DNA from: Heliopora coerulea
Lineage: Eukaryota; Cnidaria; Anthozoa; Scleralcyonacea; Helioporidae
Reading direction: 5' to 3'
Length of the DNA: 64,000 nt
Assembly: GCA_030142905.1 (NCBI GenBank)
Contig: JASJOG010000208.1
Span: forward strand, 271,001 to 335,000
The notes beneath the pieces were generated by a model that worked only from the letters and a program-made list of their open reading frames with translations, was not told where the DNA came from and searched no databases. The translations under genes and the position numbers were made by a program. Numbering within the stretch: position 1 is the first letter of the stretch; every line of letters begins with the position of its first letter. Positions 46,301-57,613 of this stretch are shown here, in pieces.

Positions 46301-46657
46301 ATGTGATTGTTGTTTCTGCATGGTTTCACCTCTCCTTCCTTCTCCCAATCCAGCATTTGGGCCAGGATTAGGTGAAATATCACCACTAACCATTAATCGC
46401 TGAAGTTGAAAGCTTGATGTTGAATTTGGGTATCGCGTTATCCTGGAAGAGAAGAAACCTGAGCTATAAATCTTGAATAGACCAATATGGCGACCCGATT
46501 TCAGCATAGAAGGTGAAGCACTAAACCCAGAAACAAATTCCTTAGGACTAGTCGAAGTTTTTCCAGATGTAAGTAACGAGCGGCCAGTGCCTAATAAGAG
46601 GTGACCATATTTATTTCTGTTGAAGCAGATTATTAGGAACAAAATAAACTGAAACAT
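43309..46657 (-). mobile_element. CR1/L2-like LINE, copy 2, minus strand
   Basis: Nearly full-length ORF2 with only a few lesions, followed on the minus strand by a 3' end rich in ATTGTATT words (43309-43345), a tail type seen in CR1-related elements. Less decayed than copy 1. A different family: no PHD finger, different sequence throughout. Confidence 0.85.
43450..46657 (-). pseudogene. CR1/L2-like endonuclease-reverse transcriptase with 2A-like motif, copy 2
   Basis: From the ATG at 46657: hydrophobic start (FQFILFLIICF), 2A-like GDISPNPGP near residues 91-99, then an APE-type endonuclease with HLNTHSIKN, NETWLDASV, YRLDRSSMVGGGV, LGDLNCN and ISDHDLIYVV. The gene continues after a stop at 45461 in the same frame with a linker and the first reverse transcriptase motifs (NNRPISLLPVLSKV). 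After a frame change near 44620 come LLDLNKAFDSLNH, SGVPQGSILGPILF and YVDDSKLY (about 44300). A stop at 43791 precedes the last ~110 codons. Three lesions are visible, so this is a young relic. Gly replaces the usual Asp in KAPGHGKIS. Confidence 0.9.
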
Positions 46658-46871
46658 CGATGCTCAGTGTATGATACGTCCACTCATTATGACACGCTTC
46701 ATCCAATTCTGTCATCCTTTCTGTCGGTATCCATCAACCAACATGCCTACTTCGCAATAATCCGTTCCAGCAGTCCATATGCTTGGATCAAAAATGCACT
46801 CCACCAGTCCTTGTGTGCCTGGTCATCCGGGTACCTAAGGGGTGGTGGACCAGGATTTCATTTTCGAGATA

Positions 46872-48233
46872 CAGTACTGGCCAAAAGTTTAGAAATTTTT
46901 CCAATTACACTAAAAAATAGAGAAAATTCCTTTTTTCAAGAGAACATTTATTCTGAAAATGTAGTTTATTATTCAGCTTACAATTGTATTATTGTACAAT
47001 CAACAAAGTCATCAAGAAGTTAATATTTGATGTGGCAACCCTTACTTTTGATAATGTTTTCAATGCGACTAGGCATAGAATCTGACAGGTTTTTACACAG
47101 GTTTCTGTCAATATCTGAACGCCAAACGGGTTTGATGATAGTTTTAAGCTTTTCTAAACTGGTCGGGTTTCTTTGAGAAATCTTTTTCTTGATGATAGTC
47201 CATACATTTTCAATTGGGTTCAAGTCTGGGGGTTTCCTGGCCATTTCAGTACTTCAACCCCTTTTTCCTCCAACCACCTAATAACAACTTTTGCTTTGTG
47301 GCATGGCGCTGAATCCTGCTGAAATGTCTTACACCCGTGAAGTCCCATAAAATTTCAGAGATGATCATCTAGAACACCAACGTAAAGCTCACCATTCATT
47401 GTGACACCTTTTGGCAGGAAATACAGGCCACCACACCCTTTACTGGAAAAGCAACCCCATACCATAACGGATGGTGGATATTTTACCGTTGCTTGAATGT
47501 ACCGTGGGTCAGTTGGTGAGGATACAAGTGGTCTGCGCACAAATGCTTTGTACGACGAAAATTGTAATAATTTGGACTCATCTGAAAACATAACTTTCCC
47601 CCAATCATCTGATGTCCAGCGCCTGTATCTGCAACAAAATTCCAGTCTCTGCTTTGCCATCCTTGGTGTTAGTAATGGCTTCTTTAACGCTTTTCGGACG
47701 GGTAAATTCATTTCAGTGTTAAGGTGGGGCCGTATTGTTCTCGTAGATACGTTAGCAAGTAATGGTAATGAATTTTTTATTTCTAACGATGTAATCGAGG
47801 GTTTTCTCACACAAAGTCTTCTCATTTCCCAGTCCATTCTTCCTGTAGTCTTCCGAGGTCTTCCGCTGTCTTCAACTTCTCTTTTTTGGAGGTGCAGATG
47901 ATTCTGCTGACAGAAGCTGCAGATAGTTTCAATCTCTTTGATATGTCGCAATTCTTGTAACCTTCTTCCAACAAAAGTATAACGTTACTTTTCACAGTCT
48001 TGCTGATATCAACTGCCTTCCCCATGATGATCTTCGGCTGCTTCTACCAATTAACTTACTGAAGCTGAAGTGCAGTTAAGTAACCAGATTTTAAGCCAAT
48101 GACTTGTGGGACAAATTTTGTATGAAATAAAGTTACTCATTTTCTATTTTTGTCTCACAAACTTTGTCTCAGAATGTTAACAAACTCCGTACCACTCATG
48201 AAAAGAAATTTTCCAAACTTTTGGCCTGTACTG
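46872..48233 (-). mobile_element. Second Tc1/mariner-type transposon, complete ends
   Basis: Ends CAGTACTGGCCAAAAGTTT (left) and the complement of CAGTACAGGCCAAAAGTTT (right), each bounded by TA. The 1362-bp element holds a broken transposase on the minus strand. Its inverted repeats are unrelated in sequence to those of the element at 3172-4909. Confidence 0.93.
47020..48025 (-). pseudogene. Tc1-like transposase pseudogene 2
   Basis: The ATG at 48025 opens a helix-turn-helix region (ISKRLKLSAASVSRIIC). After a frame change near 47895 come a GRPRKTT AT-hook-like motif, VMFSDESK (first Asp), a stop near 47352, and FQQDSAPCH (second Asp). After another frame change near 47240 comes DLNPIENVW with the catalytic Glu, ending at 47020. 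The catalytic triad is thus still legible but the gene is split into at least three pieces. Length would fit a ~335-residue Tc1 transposase. Confidence 0.92.
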
Positions 48234-48235
48234 TA

Positions 48236-49534
48236 CCATGCAGAGTTAGCTTTTGGTCGGCATTGAAACATCGCTATGGACGAGTTGGGTCGACGTGACT
48301 TTTGGTTTGTTGACCATACTTGCTACACAACTCCTGTACTGTGTCACCCGCTCGCAGAAAACTTTCAGCTTTATCACCTCAACAACTTTCAATTTGTTCT
48401 TCTAAAGATTTTCTCCTAATCATCCCATATGATATCCAGCTGCTGTTGCAAAACGCGATGATGTTATTATTACTCAAGCATTAAAATAAGAATTTTTTAA
48501 AAGGACACATTTTTGCTCAACTTCGCTTGATTCCAGTTAAGCCAGCACTTTCTATGCTTGTGACCCACTTTGCACAGTCAAGTATATATGTGCATGCCAA
48601 CTCACCTTTTCAGAAACAGTTATATCGGGCTACATGAAAGAACTGAGCCGTAAACTAAAAGCTGTGTGCTGCGCAGGCAGTGTTGACTGTTAAAGTCCAA
48701 GTCGATATACAGATAGATAAGTATACAGCCAAAACTTAGAATGTAGTGGTCTTACGTTTAGAGCAAAGTTACGGCTCTGAGTCTGAGAAAATGCGAGAGT
48801 CTGCCCAAAACATTAAACCTCTACATTCCATGTTTCGGCAGTACACTGACCTTGGACTTGCTTTATTTGTCTATGAAAGCACTATTTCCTTATGTCGTTT
48901 AAAGCATCTGAGAAATAAATTAAGGGAAGTGTACGTAAGCTTTGCAATGGTTATATATATATATATATATATATATATGGACCATATACAAATATGAAGA
49001 CTGATCAGCAATACTGCATGGTTAAGGATTGGGGGCCCTAGTGTCAAGACAAGAAATAAAGAACCATAACACTCATAGTAATGAACTGCATAGTTATGAC
49101 CATTTTCCCTTATTATTTTCATGGACACATTTTTCGAATCACCAGGACAGGTTTTTGTTTCACGAGGACAGAAAGTACGTCAATAAACATACTTATGAAA
49201 TCAGTTGTCATATATTGTCGTACACATATTTCGTGATGTCCCCAAATGCATTGATGTACGAGCAGTAAGTACCGCCTTTACTCGTTAGGCTGTAATTTGT
49301 CGTACGTCTTGTTTCAGTTTCTGTTTTACTGTTAACGGTCACACGTTCAGTAATTCGTTTTGGTTTGGGATCAGGTATATCGTGTCATCGGAAAGATAAA
49401 TTATAGGTTGGAATAGCACCGGTAGCAAGAATCGAACGCTTTGGATTTAATCGAGAAATAAGATATCTGCTGACCTTTCCTTCACCTTCAAACATTTTAC
49501 CCAACTGAAATTTCCATCCCGAAAATTTTAACTG
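48236..49534. other. Non-coding stretch with a (TA)n run
   Basis: No gene recognised. A (TA)n microsatellite lies at about 48952-48978; the overlapping short frames are artefacts of it. Confidence 0.45.
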
Positions 49535-49786
49535 TTAGGTTACCAAGAAAAAGGATAGTATCTCACGCCTGGTAATATTTTCTTCTTTGAAGTGAATTTC
49601 ACAAATTTGAATATTTAGGTCGATTTGCCGTTGAAGATCTGCATCCAGAACTCCTGCAATGGTGAGAACTTTAAAACATGCGACTGTTGCGCAAAGTTTT
49701 ATTTCCTCCGTGAAGTCGCTGTCGCTTCTCTTCACCGTCGGAATTTTGAAAAACGCTGTTTTGAAGACCTTCCGCAATTGCTTCAA
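49535..49786 (-). pseudogene. Possible THAP-like fragment
   Basis: The minus-strand frame reads TAFFKIPTVKRSD near its start and DADLQRQIDLNIQICEIHFKEENI towards its end. The FFKIP and C-x2-HF pattern resembles a THAP zinc finger, found in P-element-like transposases and in many cnidarian proteins. The first Cys pair and the conserved Trp are not visible, so it would be a damaged or partial domain. This is weak recognition by eye. Confidence 0.35.
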
Positions 49787-50330
49787 CCATTAAGATAATT
49801 TTCGACCAGAATGACCTTTTAACGATATATTGTTTTCAAATAACACCTTTAACACTAGGAGCTGACAAGGCAGGTTAAAATCACGGGATCTTAAAATATT
49901 TGCAACAATAACATAAATCCTTGTCCCGCCCATTTTCATAACCCTCTTCTGTGCAGTGGCTATGCTCAATAGGTAAGCCCTGTATACATGGGCAAATGCA
50001 AAACTGCCAGTTTTCAAACCTGTCACTGTTAGTGAACAACTACCACTCAAAACTTGTGTAAATTGAACTCGTTCCAACAAAAAATAACTCCGACAATAAA
50101 TGCATGGGATGACTAAGTCTAGATGAGTCAGCAAATGACGCAAAAATAAGGTGGTATTTCTATATCATTATACAGAGGCGTGTTGGCTCACATCCGTGGA
50201 ACGAGAAGCCTAACCTTAATGTGCCCCTACTGCCACTTACATACCGAAAAATAGGTCTCAAAATAGCACGTCGTTAAAATAAAACAAAAATGAATGCAGA
50301 TTGTCAACGACTTAACAGCACATTTTCTCC
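49787..50330. other. Non-coding or unrecognised stretch
   Basis: A 117-codon minus frame (49790-50143) has no domain I recognise and no neighbour context; I do not call it a gene. Confidence 0.35.
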
Positions 50331-50334
50331 GAAT

Positions 50335-50870
50335 GGAAATTCAAATTCTGATGGAAATTCTCATTCTAATGGAAATTCTAATGCTAATAGAAGTTCTAAT
50401 TCTAATTAGAACTTTAATTCCAATGGAAATTCTAATTCTAATGCAAATTCTAATTCTTATAGAAATTCTAAGTCTAATAGAAATTCTAATTCTAATAGAA
50501 ATTCTAATTCTAATCGGAACTTTAATTCTAATGGAAATTCTAATTCTAATGCAAATTCTAATTCTTATAGAAATTCTAAGTCTAATAGAAATTCTAATTC
50601 TAATAGAAATTCTAATTGTAATAGGAATTCTAACTCTAGTAGGAATTCTTATTCTCATAAAAATTCTAATTCTAAAAGCCATTCTAATCCTAATAGAAAT
50701 TCCAATTCTAAAAGAAATTCTAATTCTAATAGACATTCCAGTTCTAAAAGAAATTTAAATTTTAGATAAGATTTCTAATTCTAGTAGAAATTCTAATTCA
50801 AAAAGAAATTATAATTGTAACAGAAATTATAATTCTAATATAAATTATAGTTCTAACAGAAACTGTACGT
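50335..50870 (+). repeat. TTCTAA-type satellite-like array
   Basis: Hexamer-based repeat of AATTCT with AATRGAAATTCT variants; a longer-period similarity of about 120 bp is visible (50400-50510 against 50515-50630). The long frames on both strands (ILILMEIL-like and RIRISIRI-like) are translations of this repeat and are not proteins. Confidence 0.92.
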
Positions 50871-50879
50871 GATATTTTC

Positions 50880-52330
50880 TTGTCATTCGAAAGTAAAGTT
50901 AAGATTCATCACTTCTTCAAGTCAACAATCTACTATCCATTCCAGATTTAAGGTGCCATCAAATTCCTCAATATAATTTTCGCCACGTCCAAAAACCCAC
51001 AACAGGCCCTTTCTCGTTGTGAAAGCTTGGCAACCTGATAATGCTACTATAAACCATTGCTAGAAGATTGTTCGAAGATTACCAGCAATCAGACTTGGCT
51101 TCTGAACTAAATTTACAATGCTGCTAATAAGCTCGACAAGGGCCACCAATAATCTTCCGGTGTCCAAGTGGTCCAGCAAGCCTCTGTCATTACAAAGTTT
51201 TTAGGAGTGGATTTGAGTCACCTTATTTTCCTCTTGTTTATTCACTCATAACTCACTGAGTTATACCAAATGTTTACTGATTTTCGGTACTTGTTTAGTT
51301 AACATTCTCCTTATACACGACGAACTCTGGAATTTTACTCTGGCAAACGTCAGACAATTTTGCTTGTCAAGAGGAAAATTTCAATGGTGAAAGGGTTAAC
51401 AAGTATAAATATTACAGTTGTTTCGGCATGTAGTTTTTCAGCAGCAGAGACACGAATATAAAACCATGAATTCGGGAAACATAAGCGGTAAGTCTGACTA
51501 ATGCATCAGAAAATCCCAAATCTGCAGTTCCCAGTACATTTAAAATATTGTCGAAGTTGTTGAACACATTTTATTTTAACATAACTAGAAACATTTAAAA
51601 AAGTTCTGCTGTAGCTCGATTACAGGACATTTCGGTACGATTCACATTTGGTGATTTACACGTGATCCTGTCACAAGTGGTAGAAACAATGAAATCAGGT
51701 CAGCTTCAAGAGTCTTCATTTCGCTTATCGTTTCACCGCAGCATTAGAGCGCATGCAGCACATGACGGCTGCGACTCAGCAAGCTATTCAGAAGTCGCTC
51801 GCATTATTTTGGTTGTCATCCACAAGCAATTGTGCCACCATTGACTGAGGTAGAACCTCATTTGTTTTTGTTGCGGTAGCTACTGCAACATTACAAACAA
51901 AATGGATAAAAATTGCAGGTCCGATCAAATTTCGTTCAAAATTCCTTGTAATTGTCAAAAAATCCTTCGAATTTCCTTCGAATTTTCTTTATTTCCTAAT
52001 AATTTACTTTAAAAGGGAAATTTCCTTCAAAGTGGAAGCACTGGTTGTGACTTCTGTTGGGGATTTGTTTATTTGACTTGTTGGGTGGTATGTTATTATG
52101 TATTCACCAACTCATGATACACAATTATGTTTGTAGAAGCTCTTTCTACTAACCTACGACATGTGCGGCAACTCATATCGTCGTTGGCTCAGTTTCTTTT
52201 CTTCTCCGGATGTTGATAGAGCACCTATCACCCTAATTAAGGTATTCATGTCCTTTCTGACAAAATTTCCCCATTTCTAAATGTTTGTCGGGCAAGCTAG
52301 CTAAAGCGATATACCCTTACGAAAATTTCA
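50880..52330. other. Non-coding stretch with one dispersed motif
   Basis: No gene recognised. 51342-51374 (ACGTCAGACAATTTTGCTTG) is another copy of the dispersed motif near 2781, 11013 and 60025. Confidence 0.4.
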
Positions 52331-52332
52331 CG

Positions 52333-52615
52333 TCATTTCACATATGGAAAACATATGGAACTGGAATATTTTCAAATATGAAATTTTCATTTAACATATG
52401 AAATGGGAAAGTTTTCACGTATGAAATACCTTATGACATGTGAAATGAACTGGATCAAAATTTCACATATGAAATGTTGGTGTATGAAACATGTATTTCA
52501 CGTATGAAAGGGAAGATTCACGTATGAAAATTGATTTCACATATGAATTTTTCATTTCACAAATGGAATGAAAACAATTCACATATGAAATATTATTTTC
52601 ATGTGTGAAATTGCA
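52333..52615. repeat. Array of imperfect palindromes, core TTTCACATATGAAA
   Basis: About 13-14 variants of TTTCACATATGAAA (CATATG centre, sometimes CGTATG or ATGTG) spaced roughly 20 bp apart. Each unit is itself nearly palindromic. It is not coding. It could be a degenerate satellite or a protein-binding array. Confidence 0.8.
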
Positions 52616-53084
52616 TGTGAAGTTTTTGTAAAGGTATCAACCTTCGGGCTTCTCCCTTGGGTTAACTTTCATATACAAACGCACACTGGCATTCACACCC
52701 ATTTGTATATACTCCAGTCGCACACATATTCACAAATATTTACCTCAACTTATGTTATACTCATACGTTTGCATAACATACGCACATTTTTGCAGATGTC
52801 GTTGAGGGTCACCGTAGGAACCAGCTGGTATAGTAGTTTGTGGATATTCATTGTCGACATTTGGTAAATTAGTATTACACTCATAATTTGCCATATAGTC
52901 GGAAGCAGTGTGCGGTTTCTTCTGATTAAAAGGCTTCTGGAAATGCGTTAACAAGGGAACAATTTAAGGTGGTGTAAGCGAGTTTCAACTTTTTGTGTTC
53001 AGGAAGGTCGTTAACAAGACAGAAGAATTATATAGCATTAAATAGTCAATGACATAAAATTAGAATACTGCGTAGACAATGTTA
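52616..53084. other. Non-coding stretch, nothing recognised
   Basis: CA-rich sequence around 52670-52790 (CACACAT words) with no clear unit; no coding signal. Confidence 0.4.
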
Positions 53085-53350
53085 TCATCATCATCATCAT
53101 CATCAAACATCCTTGGGGCCTTGACATCTGCTGCCATAATAGCCTGTTGTGTATGACCGCCAATATTTCATTCCCAGATAAGCCAGTGTCTCTCTCTAGG
53201 ACTTTTTGAGGGTAGTGCGGGGACGGCCGACTTTACGTCTCTCCTCGGGCTCCCATAGGACTACTTGCGCGGCAGGATGGTTGTGCCGCACCACATGACC
53301 GCATAAGTAAAGTCGGCGCTTCCTAATGATGGAAGAAAGGCGAGGTAGTG
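53085..53350 (-). mobile_element. 3' end of a non-LTR retrotransposon
   Basis: On the minus strand this reads CGHVVRH, VLWEPEERRKVGRPRTTL and LERDTGL, a C-terminal pattern common to an RTE/jockey-like group of animal LINEs, then ends in a (GAT)n tail (53085-53107 as ATCATC). Only about 85 codons remain. Confidence 0.7.
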
Positions 53351-53374
53351 AGCCGTAGAAATATTTAAATAAGG

Positions 53375-53542
53375 TAAAAAGTTCAAAGGTAGGTAAATGG
53401 CGTGACTGATCTCAAAGAATTCCAACGTTTCGAGCAAAGGTGTTTCGTCAGAGTAAGAAACGTGTTCTGACGAAGGGCTTTGCTAGAAACGTTGGAATTC
53501 TTTGAGATCAGTCGCGCCAGTTACCAACCTTCGAACTTTTTA
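53375..53542. mobile_element. Fold-back element with ~75-bp arms
   Basis: TAAAAAGTTCAAAGG through GATCTCAAAGAATTCCAACG to TTTCGTCAGA is mirrored by TCTGACGAA to CGTTGGAATTCTTTGAGATC to CTTCGAACTTTTTA, leaving a loop of about 10 bp. Flanks TTAAATAAGG and TTAAATAGG may be a target duplication with a 1-bp slip. Arm identity is about nine in ten. Confidence 0.88.
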
Positions 53543-53546
53543 GCGT

Positions 53547-54440
53547 TAAATAGGACTTATATAACAAAATAATTTGATCTATAATACAAGTATATTACAA
53601 AAATACAATAAATCAGAAGAACTTTTAAATTTAGATTGAATTGGAAAATTTCTTTAAACTTCCCAATGCATCCCAGATAAAACATGCAGTTTGAATGAAA
53701 CTGGTCATCATTCGTAAAACAATTTAACAGGCCAGCTTGACAGAAGACTGACTGAAAACTAAAACCTCGCATTCATCATGTGACCTATGAAACCTAATAA
53801 GTTCTTACAACAGACAGTTTATATGTTACATATCAAAGCTCGTCTGGCTGGACATTGTTCGATATATTTTTGTAAATAATTTGGAGGTGAACAGAGATTA
53901 CAAATATGCCTCAGAATAAGAATAACTGTAATCTAACCTGTGTGAAAAAGTGATGATCAGACATTTTTTTATCATTCAATCATCAAGAATAGAGGAATAT
54001 TCACAAGGTGAACAGGATATTCTATTTCTAGGAAAATTAAATATGGTTTATCGGTGTATAAAGCGTCACCTCCAGTGTTAAACACGATAAAAATCTTTTC
54101 AGATGGATATTTCCAGTGTAAACATTCAGAAGGATTAGATATAGAGATGGTATTACAACAAAATGATACCCAAATAGTAGGTAAAACTAGGAAGGAAGCG
54201 AGACACCAATTAGAATTCCTTTTACCAAGAGCAAAGTCTATCACCGTTAACATAGGAAGGAAAAGTGCTATGTGAAGCCAGTAATACATACTGAGAGATT
54301 TATTAATAGTATTGCCTATCGAGTGATTTATAAATGCTGTATAAGCTAGTTTTAAAACTTGCATTTAATTAAATACTATTGTAATATACGTACAACTGGT
54401 TTGAAGTGTCTATCACATATTTCTATGTAACACACGATTT
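53547..54440. other. Non-coding stretch, nothing recognised
   Basis: Overlapping frames of 130 (minus) and 73 (plus) codons at 53972-54364 have no recognisable motif. No RNA gene or repeat boundary seen. Confidence 0.35.
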
Positions 54441-54448
54441 GCTATTAA

Positions 54449-54837
54449 CCCTATTCTAGGCGGGGGTAGGTAAAACTACCTACCCCTGAGGAGTTTTTTA
54501 AATATTTTCTCAACGCCATCGAACTTGAGGCTGGTGTTCCGTAACTTCTAATATTTTTTATGAGAAAGATTTCCTGAAAGCTTCGGTTGGTATCTACAAC
54601 TCTATTGTGAGATATAGGCCATTGCTCGAAACTACCCTTACCAAATTTCCGTTTCTAAAAAAATGAAATTTGGAAAAAAATCTAAATTTCTATAAAAAAC
54701 TAACCGCTAATGATATCGACTCGAAACTTTGACCAGTTGTTAACTACTCAACTTAGATTTGTTTGACGTCAAAAAATTACGTCAATGACGGTATGACGTC
54801 ATTATGACGTCATTTCCTGTTTTAGGAAATAATAGGA
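54449..54837. mobile_element. piggyBac-like MITE (TTAA target)
   Basis: Bounded by TTAA at 54445-54448 and 54838-54841, with short inverted ends CCCTATT and AATAGGA. A subterminal hairpin GGGGTAGGT/ACCTACCCC lies at 54462-54486. Three TGACGTCA palindromes occur near the right end (54758-54812). 389 bp, non-coding. Assignment rests on the TTAA pair and end sequence only. Confidence 0.6.
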
Positions 54838-54841
54838 TTAA

Positions 54842-56990
54842 TCAGTGAAATAAAGAGTTCTTGAATAAATCCCTTGGTTTAGTATCACAGGATAGACATA
54901 ACATGCACAGGAGATCAGACGTCATTATGTTGATATCAGGTTGTATGTCCATTGAGACAATTTCTCGTAATTAATGAGTGGTGATAAGAAGTAAAACTTA
55001 GTTAACACAAGCCAGTTTACCTCTCTTCCCGTTACGTAATACCCAACAATCCCTCCCACAAAATTCAAATACTTTGTTCACAGAAATATTTAACGCTTAG
55101 ATAAAGGAACTTAATGATCTTTATTACTTTTCAAGTAAAGTTCTCTTAAATTTCCATTTTTTTTTTTATTCATAAATCTGATATTAGACATTTTTGTTGT
55201 ACTCTGGCTTGAATCCAAGTCAGCTTATGGATCTCCCAAAATAGTGAAGGAACACGAATTAGCTGTCATTTGAGAAGTTAAACCAAACCGCACGGTGAAC
55301 ACCGTCTGAGAGTAATTCAGAGGTCAAGATTAATTCATGGACCATCAATTCAAGAAGAATCTCGCACACAAATGGGTTTTACTTTACGAGACATAAAAAT
55401 AAATTACTACACATGAACAGAGGTAATTGTACTAGTCGTTGATATCCTTTGTCGCTGCTGTTTTCATAGGCATACGAACACACCTTACTAACCCATACTG
55501 AAATAGCTTGCTCAGGATGATTGCCAGAATTCGATTGTCGGAAGAAAGAATACTCACCGAGCGACTTGCGCAGATGCATAACCACATTGTTGCGAGAAAC
55601 CAATTCTGACCTATGTTAATGGTCAAATTAATTTTAACCATTCCGATCAGTATTTTCCTAGTTCACTCTCCCACAACGTGTTGACATGGTGTGGGGGCTT
55701 AAAGAACTACATACAGGTTAAAGAAGGCTTCTCACGTGAGCCAGTGCATCCCAATGTTTTGTGAAAATGTGAAACCAAATATCAAACTAAATATGTTGAA
55801 GCTTTAATTCACCTTGTTAAAGACCATGATATTGGCAGGTATTTCGTTTAAAAGACGACCATATGTAAAAAAGGAGCTTCACGCGAACTCCCAGAACCTG
55901 CCTGGCTTGTGGGACAACATTTCCGCTTTGATTGGGAAAATTGAAATACTTTGATTCAAGCAGAATGTTAGGATCAAAGACTCAAGCTGGTCAAGGGCGT
56001 CCATATTCTTGTTTCTGCCTCTGACCTGTTGTGTAAGAAACATTGACAAAAAGTACTTTCGGCTAGAAAAACAAAAACAAAAATTGCCGTATAGAAAATA
56101 ATCCATCGAAATTAAGTACCCACGAGCAAGAATGTGGTTACACGTCCTGATAGCACCTTACAGCGAGGGATTTTGTTAATAATGTGGTCAATGCCACCAT
56201 GAAGTTAGCGAGGCAAGTTATCCTACAAAATTCTCGACGAACCTAATCAGTTTTCACCTTCAACCAAACGCTTTGATCATAAAGAATTTAATCAAACTCG
56301 TCCTTCGCTGCCAAGATTTCTTCAATAGTGTAAACAGGTCCTCGAGTGTGACACGACCACCCACTGCCAATATTATGAGGACAGTCAAAACTGTTTCGTA
56401 TGACGTAGGCATTTAATTAACTTTGAATAACATATGCTGATTTAGTAGAATATGGTTTAGGGCAACAAGAAAATGATATTGTTGCATGTTTGTGGCTGAC
56501 TTCTGGCAACATAACGATTACACCAACAGAGGTAAGGTCGATCTTAGTTGCTGATACTTACATATTTTGTGTGTTTTGTATTACACGCTACCACAGTCCA
56601 CATGTTCGTATGTCTCTATTGTATTTTTCGGCCTACCTACTTCGGTTTCACGTAACAGGAGAATAATGACTGAAGATATTACGTCCATTTTTTTGTACTT
56701 AAACATTAAGTATGTCTGACGTTATCTTTAGAAAGCATTTTCCGTGAGAAAATGAGCTGGCTGGCTGTTGGGCATGCATGCATTTCAAATATTCTAGACT
56801 TTACCAGTTCTTCTCGTCTGTGCATGTGAACAACATGTGAACCCGCGCCATCTTAAGGCTTTCTCCGTTAGTCTGTATTCTCAACTGTTGTGCACGTGGA
56901 CAGACAGTGTCATATGATAGCGAAGTCTTCCTGGTGGGACGAGCTTCGGGGATCAACAAATCCAGCGTGACATAACGCGGCTAATCCCCT
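54842..56990. other. Non-coding stretch, nothing recognised
   Basis: About 2.1 kb without convincing gene or repeat structure; frames are under 80 codons. Confidence 0.4.
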
Positions 56991-56994
56991 GATG

Positions 56995-57452
56995 CCAATT
57001 CACCACTTCAAGGCTAAAAAGCACATGTAGTGTCACGTGATCAAAACTGTAAACAAACGCATGAAATGCGGACATTGCGAGGTGCAAGTCAATGTGGTTA
57101 CCATTAAGAGATGCGCATTGAGGTACGTTTTAAAATGATTTTCGATATTCTTATTTGATGGTTAAGAAAATAATGGTGATCCGATGAACTTTATGCGTTT
57201 CCCTCCCCAAAAAGGTCTGTAGATGAACGAAAACCCGGTATTGCAGCGTGTCATCCCGGTGAATCATTCAGTTGCTCAATGTACAGCTAAAAGCGCAGTC
57301 GACATTTTGTTGGAAAGAACGTACCAACAATACATCCCGATCCGTTATCCGCTGTTGGTGGTGAAGGACAGGTCAATCTTAGGTTTATAGCATCTTGTGA
57401 ATGTTTGTAACATTGGTTTTATCTACGCAACATCTCGCAATAGCTTACCGCA
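56995..57452. repeat. Left arm of a large inverted repeat
   Basis: It starts at CAATTCACCACTTCAAGGCT and pairs, inverted, with 58621-59076 over about 455 bp with scattered mismatches. Not coding. Confidence 0.93.
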
Positions 57453-57613
57453 CAGGAGGCACTCACTGGAACATCAGCCAGAGGTTGACCGAGCGAAAAG
57501 CTTAGCTTTGTAAGAAATATTAAAGCCCAGTGTAAAAAACGTGAAGTGAAAAGATGATAAAGTTTTACTCTGAAGCTTGGTTGTATGCATCGCAGCATCT
57601 TCGGAAATAGGTA

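Noticed and set aside
50294..50758. A 154-codon hydrophobic ILxEI-repeat protein and its opposite-strand RIRISI-like partner
   Set aside because: Both are translations of a hexamer satellite with no start context or composition of a real protein.
53972..54364. A 130-codon minus-strand frame considered as a small gene
   Set aside because: No motif, an overlapping frame on the other strand of similar quality, and no supporting context.
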